Source: Anticarsia gemmatalis
Lineage: Eukaryota > Arthropoda > Insecta > Lepidoptera > Erebidae
Direction: 5' to 3'
Length of the DNA: 64,000 bases
NCBI RefSeq assembly: GCF_050436995.1
Contig: NC_134764.1
Coordinates: 2,914,001-2,978,000, forward strand
A program made the translations under genes and the position numbers. The notes beneath the pieces were generated by a model. It ran no database searches and was not told the DNA's origin. It worked only from the letters and a program-made list of their open reading frames with translations. Positions 1-12,302 of the stretch are shown piece by piece (the stretch's first letter is position 1; every line of letters starts with the position of its first letter).

Positions 1-2150
1 CTTTCTTATCCGAGTAGGTCTCGCCATCTTCGTCATGGTCTAGTGTGATATGAAACTGTCACAGTAAAACAGCCATTTAGACAATATAATCTATAAGGTT
101 TGCAACAATAGGTATAATTAATTGGCATCATACAACAATTTTAATAGCCTTTGCTACTTAGAAACCATACCAAATAAACCATCACTCCAAGAATTTTTCG
201 AAAAAGATCAATCATTTCATTTTAACTTTACTGAAAATAGACCCTCTAAAAGAAACCTACAAAACGCTGGACTCAATGGCGCCCTTTGAACGAATCCCGA
301 TCAATATCGAAGTATCATTTATACAGTTTATGTGGGAAGGAAGTAATTTTGAAAATTCCCACATAATCCCACTCCGCGAACATCAAAAAAGGCCGAGGGA
401 CTTAACGATTGGTGATACACACAGCTGGGAAGAATGGACAGCAAACTTGATGACATGTTTACCAATTTAGTCATGAGTCGGGAGGTTAAAGACAATTAAA
501 ACGGATACTAAACTGCTAGATTATGGAAACGTTCGTAAAGATTTCCAAAGAGATACAAATTCAAATAAGATACAAAATAAAGTAAAACAATTCGTAGGTC
601 GGACTGCTAATAATAAGATGCGTGACCTGACGATCGGCAAAACTACCTAAAATATGGGACTAGAGAAAGATTTACTTAGTATTTGTATAAAACATAATAT
701 AGTCGATATTAAGTGCAACTATAAAATAAAATAGGTTTAACCTTTGCTATTATGAGAGACATTCGTCTTTTCTACATTTTATCTTCTCTATTAACAGCAA
801 TAAGAATTTGCATTAACTCATTAATAGCAACTATTTCTAGAATAAACTAAATTAGAGTATAATTAGGTATTTGGATGCAAATGTTCAAAAATATTTTATT
901 ATTTATGGTTCATGCGTATTGTTTCAAATAGTAATAAACAGTTTTATTTCAAAAAATAAAAAGTATATTAGTTTTCCAACCGCTGTAATCGTACGTCGCG
1001 AAAAGTAACGAAAAATCTAGCCTGTATAAAATTCGTACAACAGATCACTCTGTAGTTTATAGTGTCATCAACTCACTGATACGTTAGGAGCATAAAACCT
1101 CTAGTCTACTTTATTTTAAATACTTTATTTAGTCATGTTTAAAACATATTTTTTCATTTAGTAACTAAAGTGGAGAATCAGTTAGAAGTCTAACGGAAAA
1201 GATCTATGTTAGTCAATTAAGTAACCATTTGACGTAAAGGACAAATTGTTGACTTTGCAAAAAATGCCTTTAGATATAAATGATAAATGTCAAGTACATA
1301 CTACCGATTCTGAATAATTAATTAAGTTCAACAAACACCGTTTTGCCTATTAATTCGTTGAATTTGTTTCCCTCTGTGTTGAACAAATAACAATATTAGA
1401 AGCTAAAAGAAATGAAATAACGAGCGCCTATTTATTGCGTCAAATGATTTCTCAGAATTTAGTAAGAGGGACCATTTTTGTAATAATTTCTCGACGAATT
1501 GAAAGACATTTTCAAATATCAACGATCTACTTCAAGCTACGTAATGTTTAGCAGCCAATTTAACTGTGAAACAAGCATTCATTTATCGCACATTCAAGCA
1601 CAAAAAATCATATTGCATGAATGTTTAGAACAAATACGAATTTGTGTAGTTCAAAAAACAATCAAAATGAGTTCACGGGCACATCGTCAAACTTTTAACT
1701 TAAACGTTTTCAACAGACAGAACCATTTACAAAAGTATTTACTATATAGACAAAATACACTACCAACCAACAAAAATACTCACTCGTACAATACACAGTT
1801 AAACAATATCATACAGAAACAATTTGGAGTAATAAAAACAAAGCAGTGTTCAGCGCCACCTGGCGGTTCGCAGGTGAACGAGACAGTTGCATTATTTATG
1901 TTGCTAAGAACAGAACCATGTACAAAGTCGGAACTCGGAACAAACGTGAATTTTGTATAGACACTTATTGTTCAGTAAGTGGTTGGCGTTTGTAACTTTT
2001 ATTAATGTGATCGTTCTAACTGAGATTGAAGTGTTTTTAGGTCTTGAATTTAGGGTCAGTGAACTCGTTTTTTCTTTATCTAGATCATACGTTTATCATC
2101 ATTGTTGAACAACCTTAGGTAAAAAAAGCGTAAGATATTAGTTTTGAATT
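1..2150. other. AT-rich intergenic stretch, no gene recognised
   Basis: No coding region can be supported here. The longest open frame (1499-1960, + strand) opens with TTG, not ATG. Its translation is rich in Asn, Gln, His and Ile, as expected of translated AT-rich DNA, and shows no domain. Nothing in the stretch resembles a known RNA gene. The only compact motif of note is a CTCF-like site at 1852-1866, listed separately. Confidence 0.6.
1852..1866 (-). promoter_or_regulatory. CTCF-like motif
   Basis: Read on the minus strand, these 15 bases are CCGCCAGGTGGCGCT. They agree with the general CTCF consensus CCASYAGRKGGCRSY at 14 of 15 positions, the exception being the third base. CTCF is an insulator zinc-finger protein present in insects. 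The motif sits in a locally GC-rich spot inside AT-rich DNA. Lepidopteran genomes also carry many dispersed 'GCGCCATCTAGCGG'-like words in repeats, so this may be a repeat relic rather than a bound site. Confidence 0.3.
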
Positions 2151-2151
2151 G

Positions 2152-2403
2152 TTTGTCGTATGGTTAGTAGTCAACCTAGTGTCAAAGTTGTTCAAGCCGC
2201 CCGAGAGGCCTTTGACGTGGTTAAACGACGGTTATCTTAGTAGACAACAACCGGGACCGACCTTTAACGTGCCCCCCGAAGCACGAAGACGCCTAGTTCA
2301 AATACCACTATGCGGTCACCCATCTAAGGAATGACCGCGCCAATGGTTGCTTAACCCACAGATCGTTTACTGACCTGTGAGCGCAACTGGCTATGGGTAC
2401 CTC
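2152..2403 (-). repeat. 5S rRNA-headed SINE, near full length (copy A)
   Basis: This is a non-autonomous retroposon copied by RNA polymerase III transcription and a partner LINE's reverse transcriptase (family knowledge). Read on the minus strand, it begins at a 'GAGGTACCCATAGCCAG' end and carries GTTAAGCAAC, then GGCGCGGTCA, then GATGGGTGACC. The distance from the first to the last word is the same 31 nt as in 5S rRNA genes. The body continues through 'CGGTCCCGGTTGTTGTCTAC' and ends near 'CCATACGACAAAC'. Three other copies lie in this window at 22.4, 28.9 and 56.8 kb. The 61-residue frame across it is only a translation of the repeat. Confidence 0.85.
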
Positions 2404-3110
2404 AAAAAATTTGAATTGTACGAGTTAATTGTATTAAGGACATCTATTACTGTTAATTAGTAAGAGTGTATTTTGAGATTTTAGCAGAGTTGAAAGGACT
2501 TGAGAAATGTGATAGCCGCTTTTTGCTATAATCGTAATTATTTCAATTTTGAGGCTTTCGGTCAGGCTTCATTAAATCAATCAGTTCGCTAGTTTATTCA
2601 GGGCGATTAGCCAACCGGCTTCAACATTCATGAACTGAAATTGCTAGTGACAGAATCCTACACAATTTACCAATTATAACTCAAGCAATGTAAATAGTCA
2701 CTCTTCAATTATTTTTGTTTGCTAGTTACAATTTGAGAAACATAGTTATAATGGAAGTTTTACATACTTTTAATAGTTCAAAATAAATAATAGAAATTAT
2801 AAATTAATTTGAGTGGAATATCGTAAAACGTTAATGTCGATACGTAATACTTTGTAGCTGTGTTTTTAGGTTATAAAACATCTGCTATAGACGTCGGAAC
2901 AGTAATAGACTTGCTCGTACAAAATGTCAAGGTTTCATTGAATATTTGACTTGTTCAGTCTAGTAATTATGACAGCCTAGGTATTAGTTAGTGTTTTAGT
3001 GATTCTATTATTGCATGTTAAGGTTGAAGTTGAAAGGAATTGGATGTAGGTTTATTATTTTGTAATGACGCGGAAAATCTGTATTTCTTCTATGATGAGT
3101 AGCTCGATTC
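2404..3110. other. AT-rich stretch, nothing recognised
   Basis: Single-copy-like AT-rich sequence. No open frame, tandem array or repeat end could be identified. Confidence 0.5.
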
Positions 3111-3211
3111 TATAAACCTCTCTTTTAAAATGTACTGCAAAATAGTTCTCGCGGTGCTCGCTAGAGGGCTGATCATCTTTTCATTCAAAGTTTCTGAATA
3201 GTTAGTCGATA
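3111..3211 (+). mobile_element. TA-type MITE, decayed copy (TCGACAAC family)
   Basis: This is a diverged member of the family best seen at 46182-46296 and 24895-25012. The shared core is 'AAAATGTACTGCAAAATAG', then a GC-rich block with GCTAGAGGGCTGATC, then a right end GTTAGTCGATA. The left end has lost the TCGA inverted repeat. This copy keeps three Gs in AGAGGG where the other copies have two. No coding capacity. Confidence 0.6.
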
Positions 3212-6200
3212 CCCAATAATGTTAGAAAATGGTGCTACAGATAGCTTATATAAGGTCTAGTAGATTTTGATGTATTAGCTTCGGCTAGTAGAAAAGCAAT
3301 GGACAGTAATTGATAGTGTCTCGCGTTAATAGATTTCTTGTGGTCGTCTGATTTCTCTGTAGAATAAGAAATAAGTGTCAAAAAATGTATAAAGTTCTTC
3401 AGCTAATTTGAATACTGTAGCCAATAATTGATAGTAACGCTACTGTATTGATAGATTTTTGTGATGTTTTAACGTTCTGTAGAAAAACAAATAAGAATAG
3501 TGAGAAACGAGATTCTTTAATGTCAATGAATCTGACGTCCTAACCGAATCTACAATTACTTTTTAACCAGAGCGAGAGACAAAGAGCAAGAGAAAAACAG
3601 CTAGCTATTGGGAAACAAGCAAAATATTCAACTAAACTATTATACCGTGTCAACAGCATTTGGAATTCTACCCAGTAGTTGACCAAAGCCTAAACAAGAT
3701 CTAAACTAGCAATCAAAATCTAACACGAACACACACGTGTACCTAACTTTAGTTATTAAAACAAACCCTTGGTAATTGATGTAACGTGATAGTGCCAGTG
3801 TACACTGTACAAGCAATATGTTACATTCTACTACAGCTGGGAACAACGACGTCGCGTCCCGCTGCGAACAAAACGATACGTGTAGACTACTCCTTACTAT
3901 TAGTGCGAGGCTTTTGCAACAGCGGGGAAGAGGATTAATTTTTTGTTGTAGCTTAAAAATAAATATTCCAATTTCCAACCAACTAGTAGAGAGCTAAGGA
4001 GAATGTCTAGAGGGTTTTAAATATAATTCCGGGTATGTCCGAAATAAAGTAAACGCAGCAAATAGGCAACCCCTTGCAGCTTGCTGTACAAGTCAACGAG
4101 TGATTTAGATGTACATAATTAAGGGATTGATAACAGTGTTCGTGAGCCACTTGCTGGCTCTTCTCATAAGACTCTATTCCTCTTTAAATGTAAACATAAA
4201 AAAAATCGTTTATTTTTAATAAACTGTTTGCTTTTTTTTGGAGCTTGTCATAACGTAAGCAAGTCGGGTGAAGTCCGGCAACGTTCAATCACTTCACTTG
4301 AAATCGTTTGCAACACGTATCGCTGGACATTTTCCCTTAATATGTCGCTAACTTTGCAGTTAAATAAAACTAACTACCTATTATTTGAACTATATTTTTT
4401 TGCGTTCTTCTTCCGCGTATTTCACAGCCACACAGTCTGCAATGTAAGCGTCTGTTGATAATTATCTCGGAGGGATCCGCGCAGGTAATAAAGAGCACTT
4501 GTTTTGTCTTCACCTACCCTATGGACACAAAGTGTTTTATATTTTACCCTTTATTTTTAGTAGACATTTTATTCTGAAGTAAGTATGAGTAAAATATGTA
4601 TTTTCATCAAAACGTTTGGGTTTTTCTATTAGGATATGTCGAGCTTTCCCAGGAAATGGAAAAGTTTACCTCCTATTTCATAGAACTGAAAAACTGACAT
4701 GGCGAAATGGGAAGAGAGGATGAAAATATAAAAAATATACTTATAACCAACGTTCTAACGAAAACGAATTCTCTTTGGTATATTTTCCTCTCTTATTCTG
4801 GAAATGGAACCATGCTAATAAGGAGGGGCAATATTGATTTTATAGTTATTTTATTATTCTTCAGTTCATTTATTTCGAACACTATGTTTAGTCGTAATTT
4901 ACAAGAGCAATCAAGCTCCTTGCTACTACGCTCACCTGCACTCAAATATCCAACCTCCTAACAGCATCCTCCCCTTCAACCCTCTCTAAATTTCTTTATA
5001 AACCCTCATTTAAAGCACAACAATTCATAAAAGTGCTACAAAAACCTTATAAAAACGCGATAATAATTATGATCATGTCTCAAATCCGTCTGATAATCTA
5101 CTGAGCCAGCACTCAAACATTTTAGTATGATGAGTACGACTCCATAAAATTTGAGCTTCTCTATCGTAAATATTTTTATAACTCTGTAAGCAACAACGTT
5201 GAATTACTTCTTAAATCTATAAACAAATAATTTTATTGTTTGTTCCCGATTTGATTTGAATTTATTGAAATGTATATTCAATTCTAGATACAATTTAAAA
5301 CCTGTACAACTCGATTTAGATTTATCTAAAACTAAGGACTTATTACCTGATTTAAATTTACAAATTTATTTTACAAACAAAGTTTTTTTATGCTACAGTG
5401 AAAATAAATAAACTGTGAACTTGAACGATAAAGTTTTCTGATAATTTTTCGTCGGAATCGTATAATGATGTAATTTGTGCTGGATACCTGTAAACAACAA
5501 AAGAAACCCGAGAAAAATGTTTAAGCGCTTTATTTTACTTCTATATTTCAACTTAAAACACCCAAGATTTCGTTACGATTCATCACATGTGTAATACTCC
5601 CTCAAAAAAAATTACTCCCTCGGAATTCTTCCCATAGCACGAGTATATAGAGCACTCTCTCAAAAATCGCTCGTTTTTCATACAATTTCACTCCTTTCTC
5701 AATATAATGACGTGAAGTGTAACAGAAAGTACACGTTCTCTAAATAATGAATGGCAACGATGCAAATGAGTGTGAAACACCACCTGTCTAATGTATTGTA
5801 TTGAACCTTGTGTGTTTTATTCTGCATAAGTCCGTTTGAAGTGATACAGGTCATTGGCATGGAGAAAATGTTTTGATAATTTGAAATTGTAAACTCAGCG
5901 ATACGAATTCTTAGATTTTTTTCTAGAAGTGATAATAATAGATGTATCCTGATAATCACATTTTAGGCTGTATTTCGGCGAATAATATTGAGAATGATGT
6001 GCTGGGTTATGAACTCACATTTTAGTAAATAAAATCCGTCGATTAAAGCTTAGAAAATGACTAGGTTAATGTTAAATATATACTTAACCATTTTAGCTAT
6101 ACTAGAATGTACCTTGACGATTACTATCTGTGATAAGTTGTTAGTGAAACTGGCGTAAATTTTCCATAGGGGTAGTATAAAAACGTTAGCGGAGTGTCGT

Positions 6201-6600
6201 ACTTTTGAAATTTAGCAATTCAAAGTTTCACTACCATACATTAATTATGCTTAAAAAAGATAAAACTCAAACACACAGTACCAAACATTGTAATTTAAAT
6301 AAGAGCTTTAAAAAGACAGGCAAAGGAAAAAACATCGTAAAGCTTCTGAAAATATGTTTTTTTCGGGTCTGAAATAGGATTGTCGTTGCGGGTCAAGTGC
6401 CAGGGCCGACGTAAAAAACCTATGACATCGCTAGGTTTCCTTTATTTAAACTCACTTACTGTGAATGAAAAAAGGATCCTTTTTATATAAATTGAAAATG
6501 TTTCTGTACATGTGTAGTGAATTTAGAATGAATGTGATGTACTCTATTTTTTTAGGAAAAGAAAAACAATTAAATACCAAAATAAAATGTTAAATTTGAT
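3212..6600. other. AT-rich intergenic stretch, no gene recognised
   Basis: Short open frames occur on both strands, but none has a start context, codon pattern or motif that suggests a protein. The 90-codon minus-strand frame at 3706-3978 is rich in Cys, Leu, Ile and Phe and resembles translated AT-rich DNA. No repeats I recognise apart from simple A/T runs. Confidence 0.5.
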
Positions 6601-6685
6601 TGATGCTGTCAGTCGCTCCATGGAAAAAAACTGGTATTCTGCTGCATCCGGCTCCACTTTAGTTGGAAGGAAGGCTAGTCTGTAT
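6600..6685 (+). repeat. Fragment of a common lepidopteran repeat ('GTCAGTCGCTCC...GTAGTTGG' type)
   Basis: The words GCTGTCAGTCGCTCC, CTGGTATTCTGCTGCATCCG and TTAGTTGGAAGGAAGGCTAG occur in the order seen in a dispersed lepidopteran repeat. I recognise it from memory, not from a second copy in this window. It is probably the 3' end of a non-LTR retrotransposon or a SINE derived from one. Truncated, no coding part. Confidence 0.45.
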
Positions 6686-8702
6686 CTGCCCAATTAAATC
6701 ATGTTTTTCTTGGACTTATTTATCAACAATAACATCTAATTTATTGAGAAACAAATAATTAACAATTTATACTTTTATACTCATCTAGTTTAGCCAGCAA
6801 GAATTTATTGCTTTTTCTTGAAACTACAAACGATTAATAATATTTATAATGTTATACATTTTGTAGTCTAACATATTTTCAGCTTTATTTATACACCAGC
6901 CACAAGTCTCAGCCACAAATCAACGCCTTATCTTTTGTATTTGAAAGTACGAATCCTCAAGAGTCACTTGGAATAAAAAATGCTAACATACTCGCACATG
7001 AGACCAGTCTAGACATAGCTCTTGAGTTAGAAAATCAATTGGTCCTGCATTTGACAAGACTAGCATTATATTTCTTTTTTGTTTCAAAGTATCGCACTTT
7101 ATGACATGAGATTTTGGTAACTTATTGTTGATCTATAAAAGGTTTTGATTTACGATAAGAATTGTATCTATTCGTTTTTTATTCGCTTAGTCAACTTAAA
7201 ACTTTAAATAGTTATTTGCCGATAGGATTCTCTCCACTGAGGTATATAAAGAGGTTAGTGTTTGTTTACTTTTACGACCAAATATTTAAAGCAAAAATAG
7301 CTCTTTTTTACTGTCCTGTTACTGGTAGCAATAAGTCTTTTTGATCAAATAAGATTAAGATCCGTTTTTAAAACGTATAATTCGTCTCACAAATTTCGTT
7401 TTGGAGCCAACATTTTTATTTTTAGTACATAGAGTTTACAACTTTAGAATACGATAGATGCTCTAATTTTTTTCAAGTTTCGTGGTTTATAAAATTATTC
7501 GGATGTAAACATACCTTTAACCAAGTTTTATATTGCTATTCTTCTAGTGCAAGAGAATTTATGCAGCACTAACTTCACATCAAACCAAAGCCGCCATTTT
7601 TATGACCACACTTCTAGTAGGAAATAAACTTTACTTAACGTAGTTAAAATTAAAGTACCTGTATGGATTTCTGTTTGTTTTATTATTGTTAAAAATACCG
7701 TTCTTACTAAAAGTAAACTGAACACACTGAACACTGAAGTTAAAATATTCCTGTTTTATTTTTTAACTCAAACTTTAGCTAAATTCGTTGGTGCTGAAAT
7801 AAGAATTTTCCGCAGGCTAGGCTAAGTTAATGCGTTCTGCAAATAACTGCATAAAAGGAATAAATAACTAGAAAAAATAAAGCAATGTCGATTCATTTGA
7901 ACTTAATAATACTTTAAATACTCGATTTTATAAACGCCAAATAAAAAGATTTGTTAATATAGCGATGTTCATTATTAATTTCTTGTGGGACTTTTGATTA
8001 GGTTTACATATTTACTTTCGATTTTTCACTCACATAAGGTGCGTCGTATTTCTTCTAAACGTATCTTAAAATATTTTACAGCTCTTTCAAAACATATAAA
8101 CTATTTTCTCGATACAACCCTTTCCTTTTCGTGTACGGTATGTTTCATATTTTACGACTTGTTAGCAATGCGATAAGGTTTTATATTTCTCTTTTATACC
8201 CTTGTGAAAACTAAAGTTTGAAGATAATAAAAATATGTGCTTTAATATGAAAATAATCAAATCATAATCTTGGAACGCAATTTTTCACGAAAAACTGATC
8301 TAAAGCTCCTAACGTGTCTCATATGAACTAATTTTTGAGGTTAGTATGAAATGTCAAACACTGACTAGTCGACTGAGTGTAAAATGCGCTACAGGATATG
8401 CAATATTTTGGTCACAATTATACAATAAACGATAATCTAGAAAACCACATTATCTCATATTATCTCCATATAAAGAGGCTTTCTACTTCCTCTTTGCTTG
8501 CGATATTGAACGGCCGATAAAAAGTTATACCTTCGTGATATTATCTGAGAGAGGTGTCAGAGAAATAAAGCGATGCGTTGTACTATCTTATCTATATTGT
8601 TGACCATTTATGTACCTAGATTGCTAATAATTCAATAGGTATACAAAAAAGGTCTTAGTGTTCAAGTTATTGCCAAACTTTATTTTAGCCACAAAAATAT
8701 TG

Positions 8703-8815
8703 TTAGTGACCGGCGATCCTGTATGACAACATGTATGGATGTGAATGAGGCAAAGGAAGTTTTTAAAAATCGTACCAAGTAGAATTTTTTGGTCTCTGCA
8801 TACCACTATGGGAAA
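8703..8815 (+). repeat. 'CCACTGCTGGGC' family repeat, tail portion
   Basis: This matches the second half of the fuller copy at 43905-44115. It runs through ATGTATGGATGTGAATGAGG, GGAAGTTTTTAAAAATCGTACCAAGT and GGTCTCTGCATACCACTATGGG. The head of the element is missing. The family is very common in Lepidoptera and is probably a SINE or a LINE 3' fragment. It has no internal gene. Confidence 0.65.
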
Positions 8816-9045
8816 AATTGCAAAATTTTATGCGTTTCGTTTCTCTGCTTGTCTGTACCCTCCAACCGATTTTGGTAAAAATCGCTTTTTATTCGACCAT
8901 TAATCATGGTTTCATCAATAACTAAAGATTGATTGTCTAAAACTCTAACTCCATAAAATTTGCTTACAACAAATCAATCAATTCACTTCCTTATTTACAT
9001 CAAACTTTGTTGTAATTATTTCGAAAGCAATTTGGCCAAGTCGAA

Positions 9046-9140
9046 CTTTCAATCAAATGTTGGCGCCAACTTTTGATTGAACATTGACGCCAAAATTTCA
9101 TTGTACATTGGCGTCAACTTTCATCAAACATTGGCGCCAA
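9046..9140 (+). repeat. 24-bp minisatellite, four units, with TTGGCGCCAA palindromes
   Basis: There are four head-to-tail units of 24, 24, 24 and 23 bp. Each ends in a version of TTGGCGCCAA (exact in units 1 and 4, TTGACGCCAA in unit 2, TTGGCGTCAA in unit 3). The first part of each unit is a diverged 'CTTTCAATCAAATG' word. A stray TTTGGCACCAACG lies about 70 bp downstream. The palindrome equals the core of E2F/DP sites (TTTSGCGC), so a regulatory role is possible. A neutral minisatellite is equally possible. Confidence 0.85.
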
Positions 9141-9999
9141 ACTTCAGGTGCAATCAATAAGTTTAGAGTTGTAGAACAGTTTATAACAATGTACTAAGTT
9201 TGGTAATATTTGGCACCAACGAATGGAACAATCTGTCAAATTCCTGGATGATTTGAGAAGTTACTTTGGTTGTTAATCGTTCTGACAGAAGCGTGAGAAT
9301 GAAGGAATCTTGTATTGATATCAGTGTACTTTATTGTGCATAAAATCTAGTTCAAATAATTTGGCAACTGTAAATATTTGTCTCACAACATTTAAAAGAA
9401 ATCGTATTGCATATAAAGTTTTTTTTACTTTGGCCTCTACCTATCCCCAAATGAAACAATGCCTGTTATTTTCGTTAAGAAAAATTTTTGGGGGACAATT
9501 TGACCTATGATATTTTTTTCCGAACTACTAAGTACACCTGAAAATTGCTTTGCTTATCTTAATGAAGACTACATATTCTGCCAAATAGGTCGTAAACTAT
9601 CTTGTACGAAAAAAATATACAAACTATTTTTCCATCGGATGTTAACTATTAATTATACGTTTCTTAGTCAAATAATCCATATAATAATTACCGAAATTAG
9701 TTTCAGCATAAAAAAATATAGCGCCATTTATAAAACATTTTAGCACTACAAATATAATAAAAACATTACCCACTAACGACCTACGTCACTGGTTATAAAA
9801 CCGTGACTCTACATTTCTACAATCATTAGTCATACGCTCTACCACCGAGTGCCGCCGAGTGACGAGAGCCAACGACCTAACGAGTGCACTAATCAAAGTA
9901 ATTAGCCCATTCACTTCCGACTCTACCCTTAATTACTACTATATTTTATTAACTCTATGTATAGGAGCATTTGCCTCCTGTAGCGCGATTCTGTAAAGT
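9141..9999. other. AT-rich stretch, no gene recognised
   Basis: A 78-codon frame at 9507-9743 is typical of translated AT-rich DNA (Phe, Ile, Lys, Tyr). A denser patch at about 9780-9900 (ACCGAGTGCCGCCGAGTGACGAG) is locally GC-rich but has no identity I can give. Confidence 0.4.
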
Positions 10000-10000
10000 C

Positions 10001-10101
10001 GTTACCATCGCGTTTGACATTTAAAATGTACAGCAAGGATAGTTCCAACGCCGTCCGCAAGAGGCGCTAACAAGATTTTGATATTCAAGTCAAATTCGAG
10101 A
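10001..10101 (+). mobile_element. TA-type MITE, decayed copy (TCGACAAC family)
   Basis: It shares GTTTGACATTTAAAATGTAC, ATAGTTCCAACGCCG and AGAGGCGCTAA in order with the copies at 24895-25012 and 46182-46296. Both terminal inverted repeats are eroded, so the ends given are approximate. Confidence 0.55.
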
Positions 10102-11466
10102 TATCAAATGACTCTTCGAAGTTATGTTTGTATGAGAGGGAAAACATCGTGATAAAACTTTGCGTGCTTGAGAGTTCTTTAATACTGTTTTAGAAAGGAT
10201 TTTAAGTCCCCAATTATGTTGTCCGGCGAGGCGGACGATCAATAGGTAAAGCATCATTGGCGTGGATATCTTATGGATGGACGGCTGTGTGTTGGATAAT
10301 ACAATAGATTTTATACATATTATTGTGTAAATAAATACTAAACTGCCGAAGTTTGATATATTTTCGCATTTAACAACTGAAAATTTTATTCAGTATATAA
10401 AATAATATTTTTTCTTGAAATAAACTCTATTATTTTAATTCAACAGCTAAATAAGTATCAATACAATTTAAAACTAATACCATAAACTAACAAGACCAAT
10501 CTTGAAAGTTCTTTGTGAGACAATAGCTATTAAGTGGAAATTTATTACAACGCCATCTAACGTAAACCGACAGAACTAGATTGGGAAAATGTCGGCGCAA
10601 TAGAGTTAGCTCAGTTTATGTCTAGTAATTTAATAGAATTAAATTAGCATGAAATATTTTTTTTGGCGTTTATTTGTAAGAAAAGCGTCTTATTTTGCGT
10701 TTGGGACTGAAACTTACTTGGGTAAGTAATTATAATTATTATTGGCAATCCAAAAAAACTTTAATAAGGTTTTTCTTCTCACAGGAAATTCTAGATCTGT
10801 AATAACAAAACTTATCGCAGTCGTATCTTATATTAATTCGCACTTTTAATAACTAAAATGGAAATCAAATTTACATAATGATAATTACTTTTTATTTAAA
10901 ATTACTATATTTGTACATACTCTAGTAACCTAAAATGTAATTAACTGTAAACATTTTTACTTTTTTTGAAATCGGATGTCTTATTAAAGACATCTTATTA
11001 GTAATTAACATAACTGATCAATATTAACAAATTGTTTCCATTGGAAATTGAGAGTATCTACTGAATAAAATTAGAATACGAAGAATGTACTCAAAGCGAA
11101 CAAAACAAAGGAAATTGCGTTTTTCATATTAAAGAGATATGAACAAAACGGTACTGGTATCAAACATCCTCAATCAAAAAGTAATGTGATTTCTTTATCA
11201 AAGTATTCGAATACGCTGCCGTGAAATAACTCAATGTAAAATGCTTTTTCACTTTTATTACCCAATAAATATAATAATGGTATCCTGTTTTAATAATTAC
11301 GTGTTTAATTTGGTAACTTTAACTGAAGCCTGAATGAAAATTTTCGATATTTATTTTTAAAAATCTGAGTATGAAAACTGTGACCTTGTATTATCTTTTA
11401 AGGTATAGTAAACAATTTTATTTATCTAAATGACTCCGAAAATAAAATTTTTTTTGCTCGACTTGC

Positions 11467-11486
11467 GGGGGCACTTCCGTGCCCCC
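11467..11486. other. GC-rich hairpin in AT-rich DNA
   Basis: GGGGGCAC, loop TTCC, GTGCCCCC: an 8-bp perfect stem of almost pure G/C. It is preceded by a T-rich run and 'GCTCGACTTGC'. Helitron 3' ends carry GC-rich hairpins of this kind, but the expected CTAG about 10 nt later is absent. It is more likely a fragment of another repeat. Confidence 0.6.
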
Positions 11487-12258
11487 AGATTATGACTACT
11501 ACTTTATTTAAATTTTCTTTTCCTGCTATAACATAATAACTTCCTACAGTGGTTTGTTTTACGCTAAAAGCAAAAGCAAATTAAACACCAAAAAAAGCAT
11601 ATTTTGAAACTAATATTTATAAAAAAAATGTTTACAAAATATAATTTCATCTCTAAACTATAATACACTCGCGTTAAACTGCATGAATCACAACATACTA
11701 AATCAAAAGCCTTTACCTTGACGTCAATCTTTACAATATTTTGTGATGCTCCGGCTAAAAATACCACAGTTTGGAGGTTACGATAGAAACTCAATTACGT
11801 GGAGGTGCTACAAGTGCATATCTGTTAGATAACTGACGGGTTTCATATTCAGATAACGAATACTCGCTGTTTCGATACTTTTGAAGATTCCTCAGATATA
11901 CATAATTGGTTGTTTGACTGTGGAGAGTTTTGAATGGAAGTTGTGTTTGTGTTATTTTTGGGGCATATCGATGTATGGTGAGCGACTATGATTTTATTAT
12001 GAGACAGTTCTCACTTTGAGCGTATGTTCGCATGATTTGTTGGTATAAGTCTTGGTAAAGGACTCTTATTACATATACATTTAGTATAATAATAATAATG
12101 AATACGCAATAATTATTGCGTTGCTTTTCTTTTTTTTATAGAAATCTCATGCGACTTAACTTGATTTGGATATGGGTTGCAAAAGCGGATTTTTGTATTG
12201 CAACTGAGACTGCTACTAACAACTACTGCTAGCACTACAACTACTATTACTACAAATA

Positions 12259-12302
12259 ATTTTAATAACTCAAAGAATACAATTTATTTGAGTTATTAAA
12301 AT
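12259..12302. other. Perfect 16-bp inverted repeat, 12-nt loop
   Basis: ATTTTAATAACTCAAA at 12259-12274 is repeated exactly inverted at 12287-12302 around a 12-nt spacer. It follows a (CTA)-rich low-complexity run. It could be the core of a small MITE or a cruciform-forming spot. No target duplication is obvious. Confidence 0.75.

Noticed and set aside
1499..1960. 153-codon frame, the longest in the window
   Set aside because: It starts with TTG. Its composition is that of translated AT-rich DNA, it has no domain, and it runs across a CTCF-like/repeat word near its end.
9046..9140. CRISPR-like array
   Set aside because: Units are contiguous and too short, there are no unique spacers, and the genome is eukaryotic.
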